Notes under the pieces: model-generated
What the model was told of the DNA's origin: nothing
What the model saw: the letters and a program-made list of their open reading frames with translations, nothing else
The model's database searches: none
NCBI RefSeq assembly: GCF_041928815.1
Contig: NZ_JBHFEI010000006.1
Coordinates: 248,001 to 312,000, forward strand
Length of the DNA stretch: 64,000 bases
From: JBHFEI01 sp041928815
Lineage (GTDB): Bacteria > Pseudomonadota > Alphaproteobacteria > Rhizobiales > Rhizobiaceae
Direction: 5' to 3'
Translations under genes and position numbers: made by a program
Shown here: in pieces, positions 51,377 through 60,315 of the stretch
Numbering within the stretch: position 1 is the first letter of the stretch
Layout: each line of letters begins with the position of its first letter

Positions 51377-52402
51377 TCACAGCCAGTCGATGCGCTTCAG
51401 CAGCCAGAGCGTCGCGACCGAGGTCGCCACCACGAAGGCGACGATGACGAGGAAGGCCGACGTATCCCCGACACCGGGAATGCCGCCGACATTCATGCCG
51501 AACAGCCCGGCGACGACGCTCGGCGGCAGGAGCAGCGCGGCGAGCGCGCCGAGCCGGTTCGAACTGCGCGCGATGCGCTCGCCGATCACCGTCGACAGGT
51601 CGTCATGCAGGATGCTGGTCCGGTCGCGGATCGCGTCGAGATAGTCGATGAAGCGCATCAGCTTGTCGATGACCTCGCGCAGGCGCAGCGTGTCCCGCTC
51701 CTTCAGCCATCCGGCGTCGTCATGGGCGATCCGGTTCAGCGCATCGCGCTGCGGGGCGAGATAGCGGCGCAGCTGCACGGACCGCCGGCGCAGGAGTTTC
51801 AGCCGCTGGCGCACCTCGCCGGCCTCGCCCTGGAAGATCAGGTCGTCGAGTTCGTCCACCTCCTCGTCCATGGCATCGAGCACGGGCTCCAGGTCGCGCA
51901 CCAGCTTATCGCTGATCAGGGCAAGGAGGTCGCCGGTCCGCCTCGGTCCCTTGCCCTTCTGGAGGGCGAGACGGATGTCGCGCAGCGCGGTGATATAGTG
52001 GCCGCTGTCGCGCAGCGACACGAGCCGGTGCGCGTCGACCCAGATGTGCAAGGGGATGAGATCGATCCCCGCGCCCTCCTCCCCGACCTCGTCGGGCCGG
52101 GTGGCGCAGACGCCGCGCAGGATGATCAGCAGCCCGTCGTCGATCGGCTCGACGCGCGGGCGCGAATCCTCGGCGAGCAGCGCCTCCGCGATCAGCGGAT
52201 CGAAGCCGCCGCTCGTCGTCACCCAGTCGACGGTTGCCGGATGGTCCCGCTCGAAATGCAGCCAGAGCACGCCGTCGCCGGGCCTCCAGCCGCACATGTC
52301 GGAGACGCTCAGCGTGCGGCAGCCGCCATCGCCGCCGAGCAGGATCGCAAAGCGAAGGCCCGGCTCCTCCCCGTAGCGCATGTCCGGCGCGCCGTCGCCC
52401 AT
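51377..52402 (-). CDS. Zinc transporter ZntB / CorA-family divalent cation channel
   Basis: The 341-residue protein has a large N-terminal cytoplasmic domain with long helices (ALQKGKGPRRTGDLLALISDK, RQRLKLLRRRSVQLRRYLAP) and two C-terminal membrane helices. The loop motif GLFGMNVGGIPG is the CorA/ZntB signature GMN. The WLLKRIDWL C-terminus is typical of ZntB (WFRRKRWL-like). ZntB imports or effluxes zinc by a proton-coupled channel. The ATG at 52402 with GAGGGG upstream is chosen over 52462. Confidence 0.92.
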   Translation of the reverse strand: MGDGAPDMRYGEEPGLRFAILLGGDGGCRTLSVSDMCGWRPGDGVLWLHFERDHPATVDWVTTSGGFDPLIAEALLAEDSRPRVEPIDDGLLIILRGVCATRPDEVGEEGAGIDLIPLHIWVDAHRLVSLRDSGHYITALRDIRLALQKGKGPRRTGDLLALISDKLVRDLEPVLDAMDEEVDELDDLIFQGEAGEVRQRLKLLRRRSVQLRRYLAPQRDALNRIAHDDAGWLKERDTLRLREVIDKLMRFIDYLDAIRDRTSILHDDLSTVIGERIARSSNRLGALAALLLPPSVVAGLFGMNVGGIPGVGDTSAFLVIVAFVVATSVATLWLLKRIDWL

Positions 52403-52567
52403 CGCCGTCCCCTCGCATCCGCGCCCTGCCATCCTTCGGCGCATGCCGTCAGGCATGTTCATGACATTAGTCTAAATCACGCCGGCAGCAAGACGGGGGC
52501 GAACCCGCGGCAAAAGCGGCGCGGACCGGGGCACGGCCTGGTCGCCGCGACGCCGGGGATCCCGCCC

Positions 52568-53158
52568 TCAGCGGCCGTTGACGAGGCTGAGGATCAACCG
52601 GTGGACCGCGCCGCCGTCGCTCATCTCCACCCGGTCGAAGTCGCGCGCCGCGGCGCGCTGCGCCTGCGACAGGGGACCGAGAATCGCCGGCAACGCCTCG
52701 CGGATCCGCTGACATCGGGGATCGTCCGGCACGGAGAACCCGACGGTCGCCGCCTCGATCCTCCTCACCATCTCCTTGATCTGCTCGCCATGCACCCGCT
52801 CATGCGCCTCGACGCCGTCGATGAAGGTTTTCCACAGCGCGGCGGTGGCGGGCAGCAGCGGACGGGCGGGACGCGGCAGCGTATAGGTGATCACGAGCCT
52901 CGGCTTCGCCGCGGCCAGCCTGCAGCCGCCGTCCGGCGTCGGCTCGTAGGAGCGCGTCCAGGTCAGCTTGAAGCCGGTATGGGCGATGACGCGCCCTTCT
53001 CCGAGCGTCGGCCCCCGTTTACCGATCGAGGCGTAGAGTTCGGGGCCGCTCGTGCCCGTGATCGTGTAGGTCGCGATCGTCTCGACCGCCTGCCACCCGG
53101 CCCGCGCCGGCCAAGCGGCAAGCGTGGCGGCGATGAGTGTCCCGATCAAAATCTTCAC
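52568..53158 (-). CDS. DUF922-family periplasmic Zn-protease-like protein
   Basis: The 196-residue protein has a signal peptide (MKILIGTLIAATLAAWPARA), cleaved after ARA. The DUF922 pattern follows, with WTRSYEP and the metalloprotease motif HERVHGE (HExxH) near residue 130. The GTG at 53158 is preferred because GGAGG is 5 bp upstream; an ATG at 53170 is possible. Family members are presumed secreted zinc-dependent proteases, but none has been well characterised. It is divergent from the ppk2 gene and 165 bp upstream of zntB on the same strand. Confidence 0.82.
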   Translation of the reverse strand: MKILIGTLIAATLAAWPARAGWQAVETIATYTITGTSGPELYASIGKRGPTLGEGRVIAHTGFKLTWTRSYEPTPDGGCRLAAAKPRLVITYTLPRPARPLLPATAALWKTFIDGVEAHERVHGEQIKEMVRRIEAATVGFSVPDDPRCQRIREALPAILGPLSQAQRAAARDFDRVEMSDGGAVHRLILSLVNGR

Positions 53159-53282
53159 GCCGTCCTCCATCGCGATCGGCCTCTTTTCGCCTACCGGAAG
53201 GGCCAGGGCAAGGGCAACGGCTGTCACATGGCTGTCGCCGAAGCCTGCTCCTGTGCGGACGGACAACAGGACACCGACCGCC

Positions 53283-54194
53283 ATGCACACCGACAACAGC
53301 CATATGAACCGCATCAAGGACGAAATCGCCGACAGTTTCGACGAGGAGCTCGAACTCCAGATGGAGGAAGAGCGCATCGACGATCTCGCGGCTGACGCGA
53401 TCTCCGAACGGGCCGTGAAGACGATCGACCGGAAAATCTACTTCCGCGAGCTTTTCCGGTTGCAGCATGAGCTGGTGCGCCTGCAGGACTGGGTGGTGCA
53501 CAAGAAGCTGAAGGTGGTGGTCCTGTTCGAGGGGCGCGATTCCGCCGGCAAGGGCGGCGCGATCAAGCGCGTGACCCAGCGCCTCAACCCCCGCGTCTGC
53601 CGCGTCGTCGCCCTTCCCGCCCCGACCGAGCGCGAGCGCAACCAGTGGTATTTCCAGCGCTATGTCTCGCATCTGCCGACGGCCGGCGAGATCGTGCTCT
53701 TCGACAGGAGCTGGTACAATCGCGCCGGCGTCGAGCGGGTGATGGGCTTCTGCACGCCGGAAGAACTCGAGGAGTTCTTCCGCACCGTGCCGGAATTCGA
53801 GCGCATGCTGATCGGCTCCGGCATCATCCTGGTGAAATACTGGTTCTCGATCACCGACGAGGAGCAGGAATTCCGCTTCCGCATGCGCATCGAGGACCCG
53901 CTGAAGCAGTGGAAACTCTCGCCGATGGATATGGAAAGCCGCGTCCACTGGGAGGACTACACGAAGGCGAAGGAGGAGATGCTCGCCCGCACCCATACGG
54001 AGGACGCGCGCTGGTGGGTGATCGACGCGGTCGACAAGAAGAAGGCACGGCTGAACTGCATCGCCCATCTCCTGCGCCAGATCCCCTATGAGGATGTGCC
54101 GAAACCGTCGATCGAACTGCCGGAACGCGTCCGCCACGCCGACTATCTGCGCCATCCCGTGCCGCCGGAACTCCATGTGCCGGACGTCTACTGA
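53283..54194 (+). CDS. ppk2: Polyphosphate kinase 2 (PPK2)
   Basis: The 303-residue P-loop kinase has Walker A FEGRDSAGKGG, the lid module TERERNQWYFQRYVSHLP, and Walker B FDRSWYNRAGVERVM. All are diagnostic of PPK2. It transfers phosphate between polyphosphate and GDP/ADP. An N-terminal acidic helical extension (about 40 residues; DEELELQMEEERIDDLA) is typical of class I PPK2. The ATG at 53283 follows AGGACA. It is convergent with the large RTX gene. Confidence 0.94.
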   Translation: MHTDNSHMNRIKDEIADSFDEELELQMEEERIDDLAADAISERAVKTIDRKIYFRELFRLQHELVRLQDWVVHKKLKVVVLFEGRDSAGKGGAIKRVTQRLNPRVCRVVALPAPTERERNQWYFQRYVSHLPTAGEIVLFDRSWYNRAGVERVMGFCTPEELEEFFRTVPEFERMLIGSGIILVKYWFSITDEEQEFRFRMRIEDPLKQWKLSPMDMESRVHWEDYTKAKEEMLARTHTEDARWWVIDAVDKKKARLNCIAHLLRQIPYEDVPKPSIELPERVRHADYLRHPVPPELHVPDVY

Positions 54195-54233
54195 CGTCGC
54201 GAACGACCGGTGCGGCGCTGGACGGACAAGGCG

Positions 54234-57200
54234 TCAGACGACGAAGACATCCGCATGCGTGAGGGATGGCCTGGTGTCGAGGGTGGCGAAACGGATGGCG
54301 GCCGCCTCGCCGCTGCCGTCGGCGTCGTAGAAGACCGCACCGCTTGCCCGGTCGTAGAGAATGCGATCGTTCGCATCGAGCGAACCGGTGCCGATATCCT
54401 TGAAGGCGGCCGCCGCGAGGTTGCCATGCGTCAGTGCCCCGAAAACGGATGCGCTCAGGCGGATCGTGTCGTCGGCAAGGGAAAAGTCAGCGATCCGGTC
54501 GACATTGGTGCCGCCGATCGGGGTTGAAAAGGAAAAGCTGTCCGCGCCCGCGCCCCCCGCCAGGCGGTCCGCGCCGGCACCGCCGTCGATGACGTTGGCG
54601 GCGCCGTTGCCGGTGATGGTGTTGGCTCCACTGTTGCCGGTCGCGTTGATCGCCGCAGACCCGGTCAGGACGAGGTTTTCGATCGCCTGGCCGGACAGCG
54701 AGAAGCTGACCGACGCGCGCACCGTATCGGTACCGCCGTCCTTCGCCTCGAAAACCCGGTCGCCGGCATGGTCGACGACATAGGTATCGTTGCCCGCGCC
54801 GCCCGTCATCCGGTCGGCATTCCCCCCGCCGTCGATGATGTTGGCGGCGCCGTTGCCGGTGATGGTGTTGGCTCCACTGTTGCCGGTCGCGTTGATCGCC
54901 GCAGACCCGGTTAGGACGAGGTTTTCGATCGCCTGGCCGGACAGCGAGAAGCTGACCGACGCGCGCACCGTATCGGTACCACCGTCCTTCACCTCGAACA
55001 CCCGGTCGCCGGCATGGTCGACGACATAGGTATCGTTGCCCGCGCCGCCCGTCATCCGGTCGGCATTCCCCCCGCCGTCGATGATGTTGGCGGCGCCGTT
55101 GCCGGTGATGGTGTTGGCTCCACTGTTGCCGGTCGCGTTGATCGCCGCAGACCCGGTTAGGACGAGGTTTTCGATCGCCTGGCCGGACAGCGAGAAGCTG
55201 ACCGACGCGCGCACCGTATCGGTACCACCGTCCTTCACCTCGAACACCCGGTCGCCGGCATGGTCGACGACATAGGTATCGTTGCCCGCGCCGCCCGTCA
55301 TCCGGTCGGCATTCCCCCCGCCGTCGATGGTATTAGAAGCGCGGTTGCCGGTAACGGTGTTGGCTCCACTGTTGCCGGTCGCATTGATTGCCGCGGAGCC
55401 GGTCAGGACCAGGTTTTCGATCGCCTGGCCGGACAGCGAAAAGCTGACCGAAGCACGCACCGTATCCGTCCCGCCATTCTTTGCCTCGAACACCCGGTCG
55501 CCGGCATGGTCGACGATATAGGTGTCGTCGCCCGCCCCACCCGTCATCTGATCGGCATTCGCACCGCCATCGATGATGTTGGCGGCACCGTTCCCGGTGA
55601 TCGTGTTGGCGAGGTCGTTGCCGGTGCCGTTAAGGGCACCTGTGCCCGTCAGGACGAGCCTCTCGATGTGCGGGGCCAGCGTGGTGCTGACCGACGCCTC
55701 CACCGTGTCCGTCCCCGCACCGGCAAGCTCTATCGTCCTGTCGCCCCGGTTGTTGACGACGTAGGTATCGTTTCCTGCACCGCCGCGCAGCGTATCGGCT
55801 CCGGCGCCCCCGTCGAGACGGTTGTTCCCTGAGCCTCCGGTCTGCGTCTTCGAACTGCCGCTGTCCGCCGTCACCGTGACACGCGCGCCGTCGGTGGCGA
55901 TCACCCCCTCGATCACCCCGATGTTCACGAGGCTGTCGAGGTGAAGCACGCCGCTGCGCACGGCAAGGAATCCTTCATTGGTGAAGAGTGCGCGGATGGT
56001 CGCGTTGCCTGCAGCGCCCTCCTTCTCCCAAAGCCCCAGATTGAGGATCCTCGCGGCACCGTCAGCGCTGATGTCGCCGTCCGTGAGGGTGTAGGTGCGG
56101 CCGGACGCATTGACGATCTGGCCGCTGAGCCGGAATCCGCCGGTCTGGACTGTCGTCCCGTTGTTGATGAAGTCGATCGCGCCAGCCGCGGAACCGAGAT
56201 CGATGCCGTTGATCGTCGCGGTCCCGGTGACGCGAAGGCCGCCATTGCCGATGCTGTTGAAGCCCGTGTCGAACCGCGCCGAACCCGCGAGCGTCAGGGT
56301 GCTTCCATCGAGGTTGACCGCCGCGAAGGTGCCGACCGAGAACGCGCCGCGATAGGTGTAGGTCTCGCTCAACGTCGCCGCGCCGTTGACCTCCAGCGCC
56401 GACGTGCCGATCGCCGCATAGACCTTCGTGGTGCCCGAAAGAATGAGTTTTCCTGCACCCGTCACCGTGCCGAAGACCGTGGCGTCGCCCGCAAGCCGCA
56501 ATGTCGCCCCCCTGCCGACCGAAAGAACGCCGGTCGCCTCCTGGGTGAACGTGCTGTTGATCTCCGATAGTCCACCGGATGACGGCGCAACCGTGATCGT
56601 CCCGCGATTGATGACCACCGCGCCGTCGTTGGTGATCGACCCGCCGCTGATCGCATAGGTGTGGCCGCCCTCGTTGGTCAGCGTGCCCCTCAGCGATACC
56701 GAGCCCACCTGCTCGACGCTGCCGAGGTTGCGAACGGCAATCGCGCCGGAGGGCGAACCGAGCGCCACGCCGCCGATCGTCGCGTCGCCGGTGATCTTCA
56801 GCACGCCGGAACCGCCGATCGTGTTGAAACCGCTGACGAGATGGGCGACGCCGGAAAGCTCGAGCGTATGCCCGCCGAGCCGGGTGGTGCTGAACGTCCC
56901 GATCGTGAACGCGCCGGCATAGGCGAGATCGGAGGACAAGGTCGTCGTCCCGTTGAGGTTGAGCGCCGCAGTGGAGATCGCCGTGCCGACCGTGGCGGCC
57001 CCGGACAGGGTCAGCGTCCCCTGCCCGCCAATCGTTCCTGCAAGCGTCGACGCGCCTGCGAGCCGCAGCGTCGCCCCGGCAGCGATCGAAAGCGTGCCGA
57101 CCGTATCGAAGGCGGTCTGGATGTCGTTGGCCGTGCCGGCAGCGGCGGTGACGATGCCGTTATTGGTGAAACGGCCGTCGACACCGGCAATCGTGCCGGC

Positions 57201-58550
57201 CTTCAGGGTGTAAGTCCGGCCCGCATCGTTCAGTATCGTGCCGTTGAGAAAGATCTGGCCATCCTGCGTGACGGCGCCGGAATTGCGCAGGGTCGCCGCC
57301 GTGCCCTGATAGCCAATGCCGATAGCGCTGACGACGGCCGAACCGGTGATGCGCAGGGCTCCCGTCCCGTCGATCGTTCCATAGTCGAGATCGGCCGCGC
57401 TGGACAGCGTCAAGGTGCGGCCGTTGAGATCGAGCGTGCCGGTATGCGCAAATGTGAAGGCACCGCCATAGGTGATGTTGCGGGCCAGCGTCGTCGTGCC
57501 GCCGCCATTGCCGCCAGCGATCGTCCATTGCGCGACCGAGATCGCGCTGGTGTTCAGGGTCACGTCATGGGCGAAGCCGAAGACAAGCCGGCCGGCGCCC
57601 GACACGGTCCCGTTCAGCTGGAAATCGCTGTCGATCAGCGTCATCTGCGCGCCGCTTGCGACGGCGATCACGCCATTGTTGGTAAAATCCGCATCGACCC
57701 TTGCGACGCCCGCAGCCGTCTGGCGAAAGAGGCCGTTGTTGAGAATGGTGGCGCCGCCGATATCGGCGAGATCGGCGGAGGCGTCGATCGAATAGATGCC
57801 GCCGGCGTCGATCTGAAGCGCGCCGCCGAGCCTGGCATAGTCGTCCTGGACCAGTACGCCCGCGACCTCAAGCCGCGCGCCGTCGTCGACTGTGCCGGCG
57901 AAGCGTCCGGTTCCGGTGACCTTCAGCGTCCCCGGCCCCTCGATCGTGCCCTGCAGCAGCGCCGTTCCGGAGAGCGTGATCGTGTTGGCCTGCAGCCGGA
58001 GGATGGGGGCGTTGCCGAACACCTGCAGCAGCTGGAAATCGCCGGAATAGGTCAGATCGGTGTGGAAACGGGTGATGGACACCGTGCCGCTGCCGATCTG
58101 ATAGGTGAGCAGCCACTGCGCCACGTCCACCACCGCACCCGCCCTGATATCCGAGACGGCATTGACGAGCCTCAGCGTTCCGTCACCGCTAATGCGCCCG
58201 GAGACGTCGAGCGCGTTGGTGCTGAACGTGCCATCGTCGATGGTAAAACGCGTATCCGTCGCAAGCCGGAGCGTGCCGAAACCGCTGCCGCCGGTCAGCG
58301 TGGTCAGCGTGCCGCCGACAAGGTCGAGGGTGGCATTGGCCGCAGCGGTGAGGGAGCGAATGGCGCCCTCGCCGTCGTAGGTGACGGTAAAGGGTGTCCC
58401 TGCCAGGGACTGGTCCGGGATCCGGACGTCCTCGTCCGGTCCGGGAACGTAGTGAAGAAGCGGAGGCGGCGCGTCCGGATTGGGTTCGTCCCAGTTCGCT
58501 CCGTTGAACCACAGACCGTTTCCGGTGTTCCATGTCGCGGGGGTCGGCAT
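54234..58550 (-). CDS. Large secreted beta-helix protein with RTX repeats (T1SS substrate)
   Basis: The 1438-residue protein has no Sec signal. The N-terminal three quarters is a beta-helix-like array with autotransporter-associated-repeat features (ANWDEP near the start; repeated GAGTLRITGS-type turns such as GSGVLKITGDATIGG). The C-terminus has glycine-rich calcium-binding RTX nonapeptides (GGAGADTLRGGAGNDTYVV) in about six 82-residue units, of which several are nearly identical. It ends in an acidic hydrophobic tail (SLTHADVFVV) typical of type I secretion signals. It is probably a surface adhesin or biofilm matrix protein. No dedicated T1SS genes are nearby. The start ATG is at 58550. Confidence 0.88.
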   Translation of the reverse strand: MPTPATWNTGNGLWFNGANWDEPNPDAPPPLLHYVPGPDEDVRIPDQSLAGTPFTVTYDGEGAIRSLTAAANATLDLVGGTLTTLTGGSGFGTLRLATDTRFTIDDGTFSTNALDVSGRISGDGTLRLVNAVSDIRAGAVVDVAQWLLTYQIGSGTVSITRFHTDLTYSGDFQLLQVFGNAPILRLQANTITLSGTALLQGTIEGPGTLKVTGTGRFAGTVDDGARLEVAGVLVQDDYARLGGALQIDAGGIYSIDASADLADIGGATILNNGLFRQTAAGVARVDADFTNNGVIAVASGAQMTLIDSDFQLNGTVSGAGRLVFGFAHDVTLNTSAISVAQWTIAGGNGGGTTTLARNITYGGAFTFAHTGTLDLNGRTLTLSSAADLDYGTIDGTGALRITGSAVVSAIGIGYQGTAATLRNSGAVTQDGQIFLNGTILNDAGRTYTLKAGTIAGVDGRFTNNGIVTAAAGTANDIQTAFDTVGTLSIAAGATLRLAGASTLAGTIGGQGTLTLSGAATVGTAISTAALNLNGTTTLSSDLAYAGAFTIGTFSTTRLGGHTLELSGVAHLVSGFNTIGGSGVLKITGDATIGGVALGSPSGAIAVRNLGSVEQVGSVSLRGTLTNEGGHTYAISGGSITNDGAVVINRGTITVAPSSGGLSEINSTFTQEATGVLSVGRGATLRLAGDATVFGTVTGAGKLILSGTTKVYAAIGTSALEVNGAATLSETYTYRGAFSVGTFAAVNLDGSTLTLAGSARFDTGFNSIGNGGLRVTGTATINGIDLGSAAGAIDFINNGTTVQTGGFRLSGQIVNASGRTYTLTDGDISADGAARILNLGLWEKEGAAGNATIRALFTNEGFLAVRSGVLHLDSLVNIGVIEGVIATDGARVTVTADSGSSKTQTGGSGNNRLDGGAGADTLRGGAGNDTYVVNNRGDRTIELAGAGTDTVEASVSTTLAPHIERLVLTGTGALNGTGNDLANTITGNGAANIIDGGANADQMTGGAGDDTYIVDHAGDRVFEAKNGGTDTVRASVSFSLSGQAIENLVLTGSAAINATGNSGANTVTGNRASNTIDGGGNADRMTGGAGNDTYVVDHAGDRVFEVKDGGTDTVRASVSFSLSGQAIENLVLTGSAAINATGNSGANTITGNGAANIIDGGGNADRMTGGAGNDTYVVDHAGDRVFEVKDGGTDTVRASVSFSLSGQAIENLVLTGSAAINATGNSGANTITGNGAANIIDGGGNADRMTGGAGNDTYVVDHAGDRVFEAKDGGTDTVRASVSFSLSGQAIENLVLTGSAAINATGNSGANTITGNGAANVIDGGAGADRLAGGAGADSFSFSTPIGGTNVDRIADFSLADDTIRLSASVFGALTHGNLAAAAFKDIGTGSLDANDRILYDRASGAVFYDADGSGEAAAIRFATLDTRPSLTHADVFVV
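54580..55809 (-). repeat. Five-unit 246-bp tandem repeat inside the RTX gene
   Basis: Units start near 54580, 54826, 55072, 55318 and 55564, each 246 bp and encoding 82 residues. Units at 54826 and 55072 are almost identical and those at 54580 and 55318 very close; the fifth is diverged. A shared marker is TTGGCTCCACTGTTGCCGGT, spaced by 246 bp. Homogenisation among the inner units implies recent recombination and makes this locus prone to length variation. Confidence 0.93.
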
Positions 58551-58685
58551 CGTCTTTCCTCGGACAGCATCGCCGACTTGTAAAATACGCCTTTCAACCC
58601 GTCTGGCAAAGGAAATCGAGCATGACGCCCGGAGGGTGCTCCGCAGAAGCGCGCGACGACGACGATCCTTTGACGATGGGCAATG

Positions 58686-58724
58686 AAAAAGGGGCGGGCA
58701 CCGGTTGCCCGGTCCCCGCCCCTT
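58686..58724 (-). terminator. Rho-independent terminator of dctA
   Basis: On the minus strand AAGGGGCGGG and CCCGCCCCTT (58689-58698 with 58715-58724) form a strong stem, with further pairing of CCGG/CCGG inside, followed by a run of five T (58686-58690 complement). It lies 28-66 bp after the dctA stop and shields the RTX gene, whose start is at 58550. Confidence 0.85.
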
Positions 58725-58751
58725 GCATGGGCATCTCGCGGTGTCGCGATG

Positions 58752-60089
58752 TCACTCGGCCGGCTGCAGCGCGCCGATGGGTGCGGCCGAGGCGGCCGGC
58801 GCTCCGCCGAGCGCGGCGGCGAGCTTTTCCGTGTCGAGCTCCTTCTCCCAGCGCGCGACGACGAGGGTTGCCACCGCATTGCCGACGAGATTGGTGAGCG
58901 CGCGGCATTCCGACATGAAACGATCGATGCCGAGGATCAGCGCCATGCCGGCGACCGGCATGGAGGGAACGACGGAGAGGGTCGCGGCAAGCGTGATGAA
59001 GCCGGCGCCGGTGATGCCCGCGGCCCCCTTCGAACTCAGCATCGCGACGAGCAGCAGCAGGATCTGGTCGGAGTAGGAAAGATCGATGCCGGTCGCCTGC
59101 GCGATGAAGAGCGCGGCGAGCGTCATGTAGATGTTGGTGCCGTCGAGATTGAACGAATAGCCGGTCGGGATCACGAGACCGACGACGGAGCGGGTAGCGC
59201 CGGCATTCTCCATCTTGCGCATCAGCCCAGGCAGCGCTGCTTCCGAGGACGAGGTTCCGAGAACGAGAAGCAGTTCCTCCTTGATGTAGCGCAGCAGCGC
59301 CAGGATGGAGAAGCCGTTGTAGCGCGCCACCGCGCCGAGGACGACGAAGACGAAGAGCAGAGAGGTGACGTAGAAGGTGCCGATCAGGAGCGCGAGATTG
59401 GCGATCGAGCCGACGCCGTACTTGCCGATGGTGAAGGCCATCGCGCCGAAGGCGCCGATCGGGGCGGCCTTCATCAGGATCGCCACCAGCTTGAACACCG
59501 GCGCCGTCAGGGCGTTGAGGAAATCGACCACCGGCTGGCCCTTGTCGCCGATCATCGCCAGCGCGACGCCGAAGAGGACCGAGAAGAACAGGACCTGCAG
59601 GATGTCGCCGTCGGCGAAGGCGCCGACGATGGTCGTCGGGATGATGTTCGAGAGGAAGCCGGTGATCGTCTGCTCGTGCGCCTTCTCGGCATAGGTCGCG
59701 ATCGCTGCCGGGTCGAGCGAGGCGGGATCGATGTTCATTCCGGCCCCGGGACGGACGAGATTGGCGACGATCAGGCCGATGACCAGCGCGAGCGTCGAGA
59801 AGGTCAGGAAGTAGATCATCGCCTTGCCGGCGACGCGGCCGACCTTCTGCAGGTCGCTCATGCCGGCGATGCCGGTCGCGACCGTCAGGAAGATGACCGG
59901 CGCGATGATCATCTTGACGAGCTTGATGAAGGCGTCGCCGAGCGGCTTCAGGCTGGTGCCGAGCTCCGGATAGAAATGGCCGAGCAGGATGCCGGCGGCG
60001 ATCGCCGCCAACACCTGCACGTAGAGATGCCTGTAAAAGGGCAGCTTCGCCTTCGGCGCTGCCTCGTGTTCGAAGGGTATGGCAATCAT
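58752..60089 (-). CDS. dctA: C4-dicarboxylate transporter DctA
   Basis: The 445-residue sodium/dicarboxylate symporter takes up succinate, fumarate and malate. It starts FYRHLYVQVLAAIAAGILLGHFYPE and contains LGTSSSEAALPGLMRKM, GYSFNLDGTNIYMTLAALFIAQATG and the conserved RFMSECRALTNLVGNAVATLVVARWE, which is nearly invariant in rhizobial DctA. It is divergent from dctBD with the sigma-54 promoter, IHF site and DctD sites between. In rhizobia it fuels nitrogen-fixing bacteroids; whether this organism is a symbiont cannot be told here. Confidence 0.97.
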   Translation of the reverse strand: MIAIPFEHEAAPKAKLPFYRHLYVQVLAAIAAGILLGHFYPELGTSLKPLGDAFIKLVKMIIAPVIFLTVATGIAGMSDLQKVGRVAGKAMIYFLTFSTLALVIGLIVANLVRPGAGMNIDPASLDPAAIATYAEKAHEQTITGFLSNIIPTTIVGAFADGDILQVLFFSVLFGVALAMIGDKGQPVVDFLNALTAPVFKLVAILMKAAPIGAFGAMAFTIGKYGVGSIANLALLIGTFYVTSLLFVFVVLGAVARYNGFSILALLRYIKEELLLVLGTSSSEAALPGLMRKMENAGATRSVVGLVIPTGYSFNLDGTNIYMTLAALFIAQATGIDLSYSDQILLLLVAMLSSKGAAGITGAGFITLAATLSVVPSMPVAGMALILGIDRFMSECRALTNLVGNAVATLVVARWEKELDTEKLAAALGGAPAASAAPIGALQPAE

Positions 60090-60178
60090 CCTGTCCTCCT
60101 GTCGCCCGCCCGAACCCGCGTCCGGCCTCCCGGGCCCTGTGCCTCATCCAACGGCTGCACCGTCGTGACACAGGCATC

Positions 60179-60193
60179 GCAAGCGGCGTGCCA
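60179..60193 (-). promoter_or_regulatory. Sigma-54 (-24/-12) promoter of dctA
   Basis: On the minus strand TGGCAC (60188-60193) and TTGC (60179-60182) are separated by 5 bp, giving TGGCACGCCGCTTGC, a perfect consensus for RpoN. It ends about 90 bp before the dctA start codon. Confidence 0.93.
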
Positions 60194-60209
60194 AACGAGA
60201 AATAGAAAA

Positions 60210-60222
60210 TAAACAATTGATT
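60210..60222 (-). promoter_or_regulatory. IHF binding site in the dctA promoter
   Basis: The minus strand reads AATCAATTGTTTA, an exact match to the IHF consensus WATCAA-N4-TTR, within an AT-rich stretch. It lies between the sigma-54 promoter and the DctD sites, where IHF bends DNA so the activator can reach RpoN polymerase, as known for dctA and nif promoters. Confidence 0.75.
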
Positions 60223-60266
60223 ATTCGACGTATTTTTTTAAATCCGCGAATATGACTGCAAGATCC

Positions 60267-60315
60267 GTGCGGACATCCACACAGCTTCCTTTGCATCCCG
60301 TGCGAAAACATGCAC
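60267..60315. promoter_or_regulatory. Tandem DctD upstream activator sequences
   Basis: GTGCGGACATCCACAC (60267-60282) and GTGCGAAAACATGCAC (60300-60315) are imperfect 16-bp inverted repeats spaced 33 bp start to start, about three helical turns. They resemble the known rhizobial DctD sites (GTGCGGAAA-type) and lie roughly 95 and 130 bp upstream of the -12 element. The right copy overlaps the annotated start of dctB, so dctB may begin a few codons later. Confidence 0.8.

Noticed and set aside
54580..55809. Regular direct repeats that might be taken for a CRISPR array
   Set aside because: The period is 246 bp, the repeats are full length with no spacers, and they are in frame in an RTX gene.
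55260..55832. Plus-strand frames opposite the RTX repeats
   Set aside because: They recur every 246 bp because they are antisense shadows of the repeat; there are no start signals or families.
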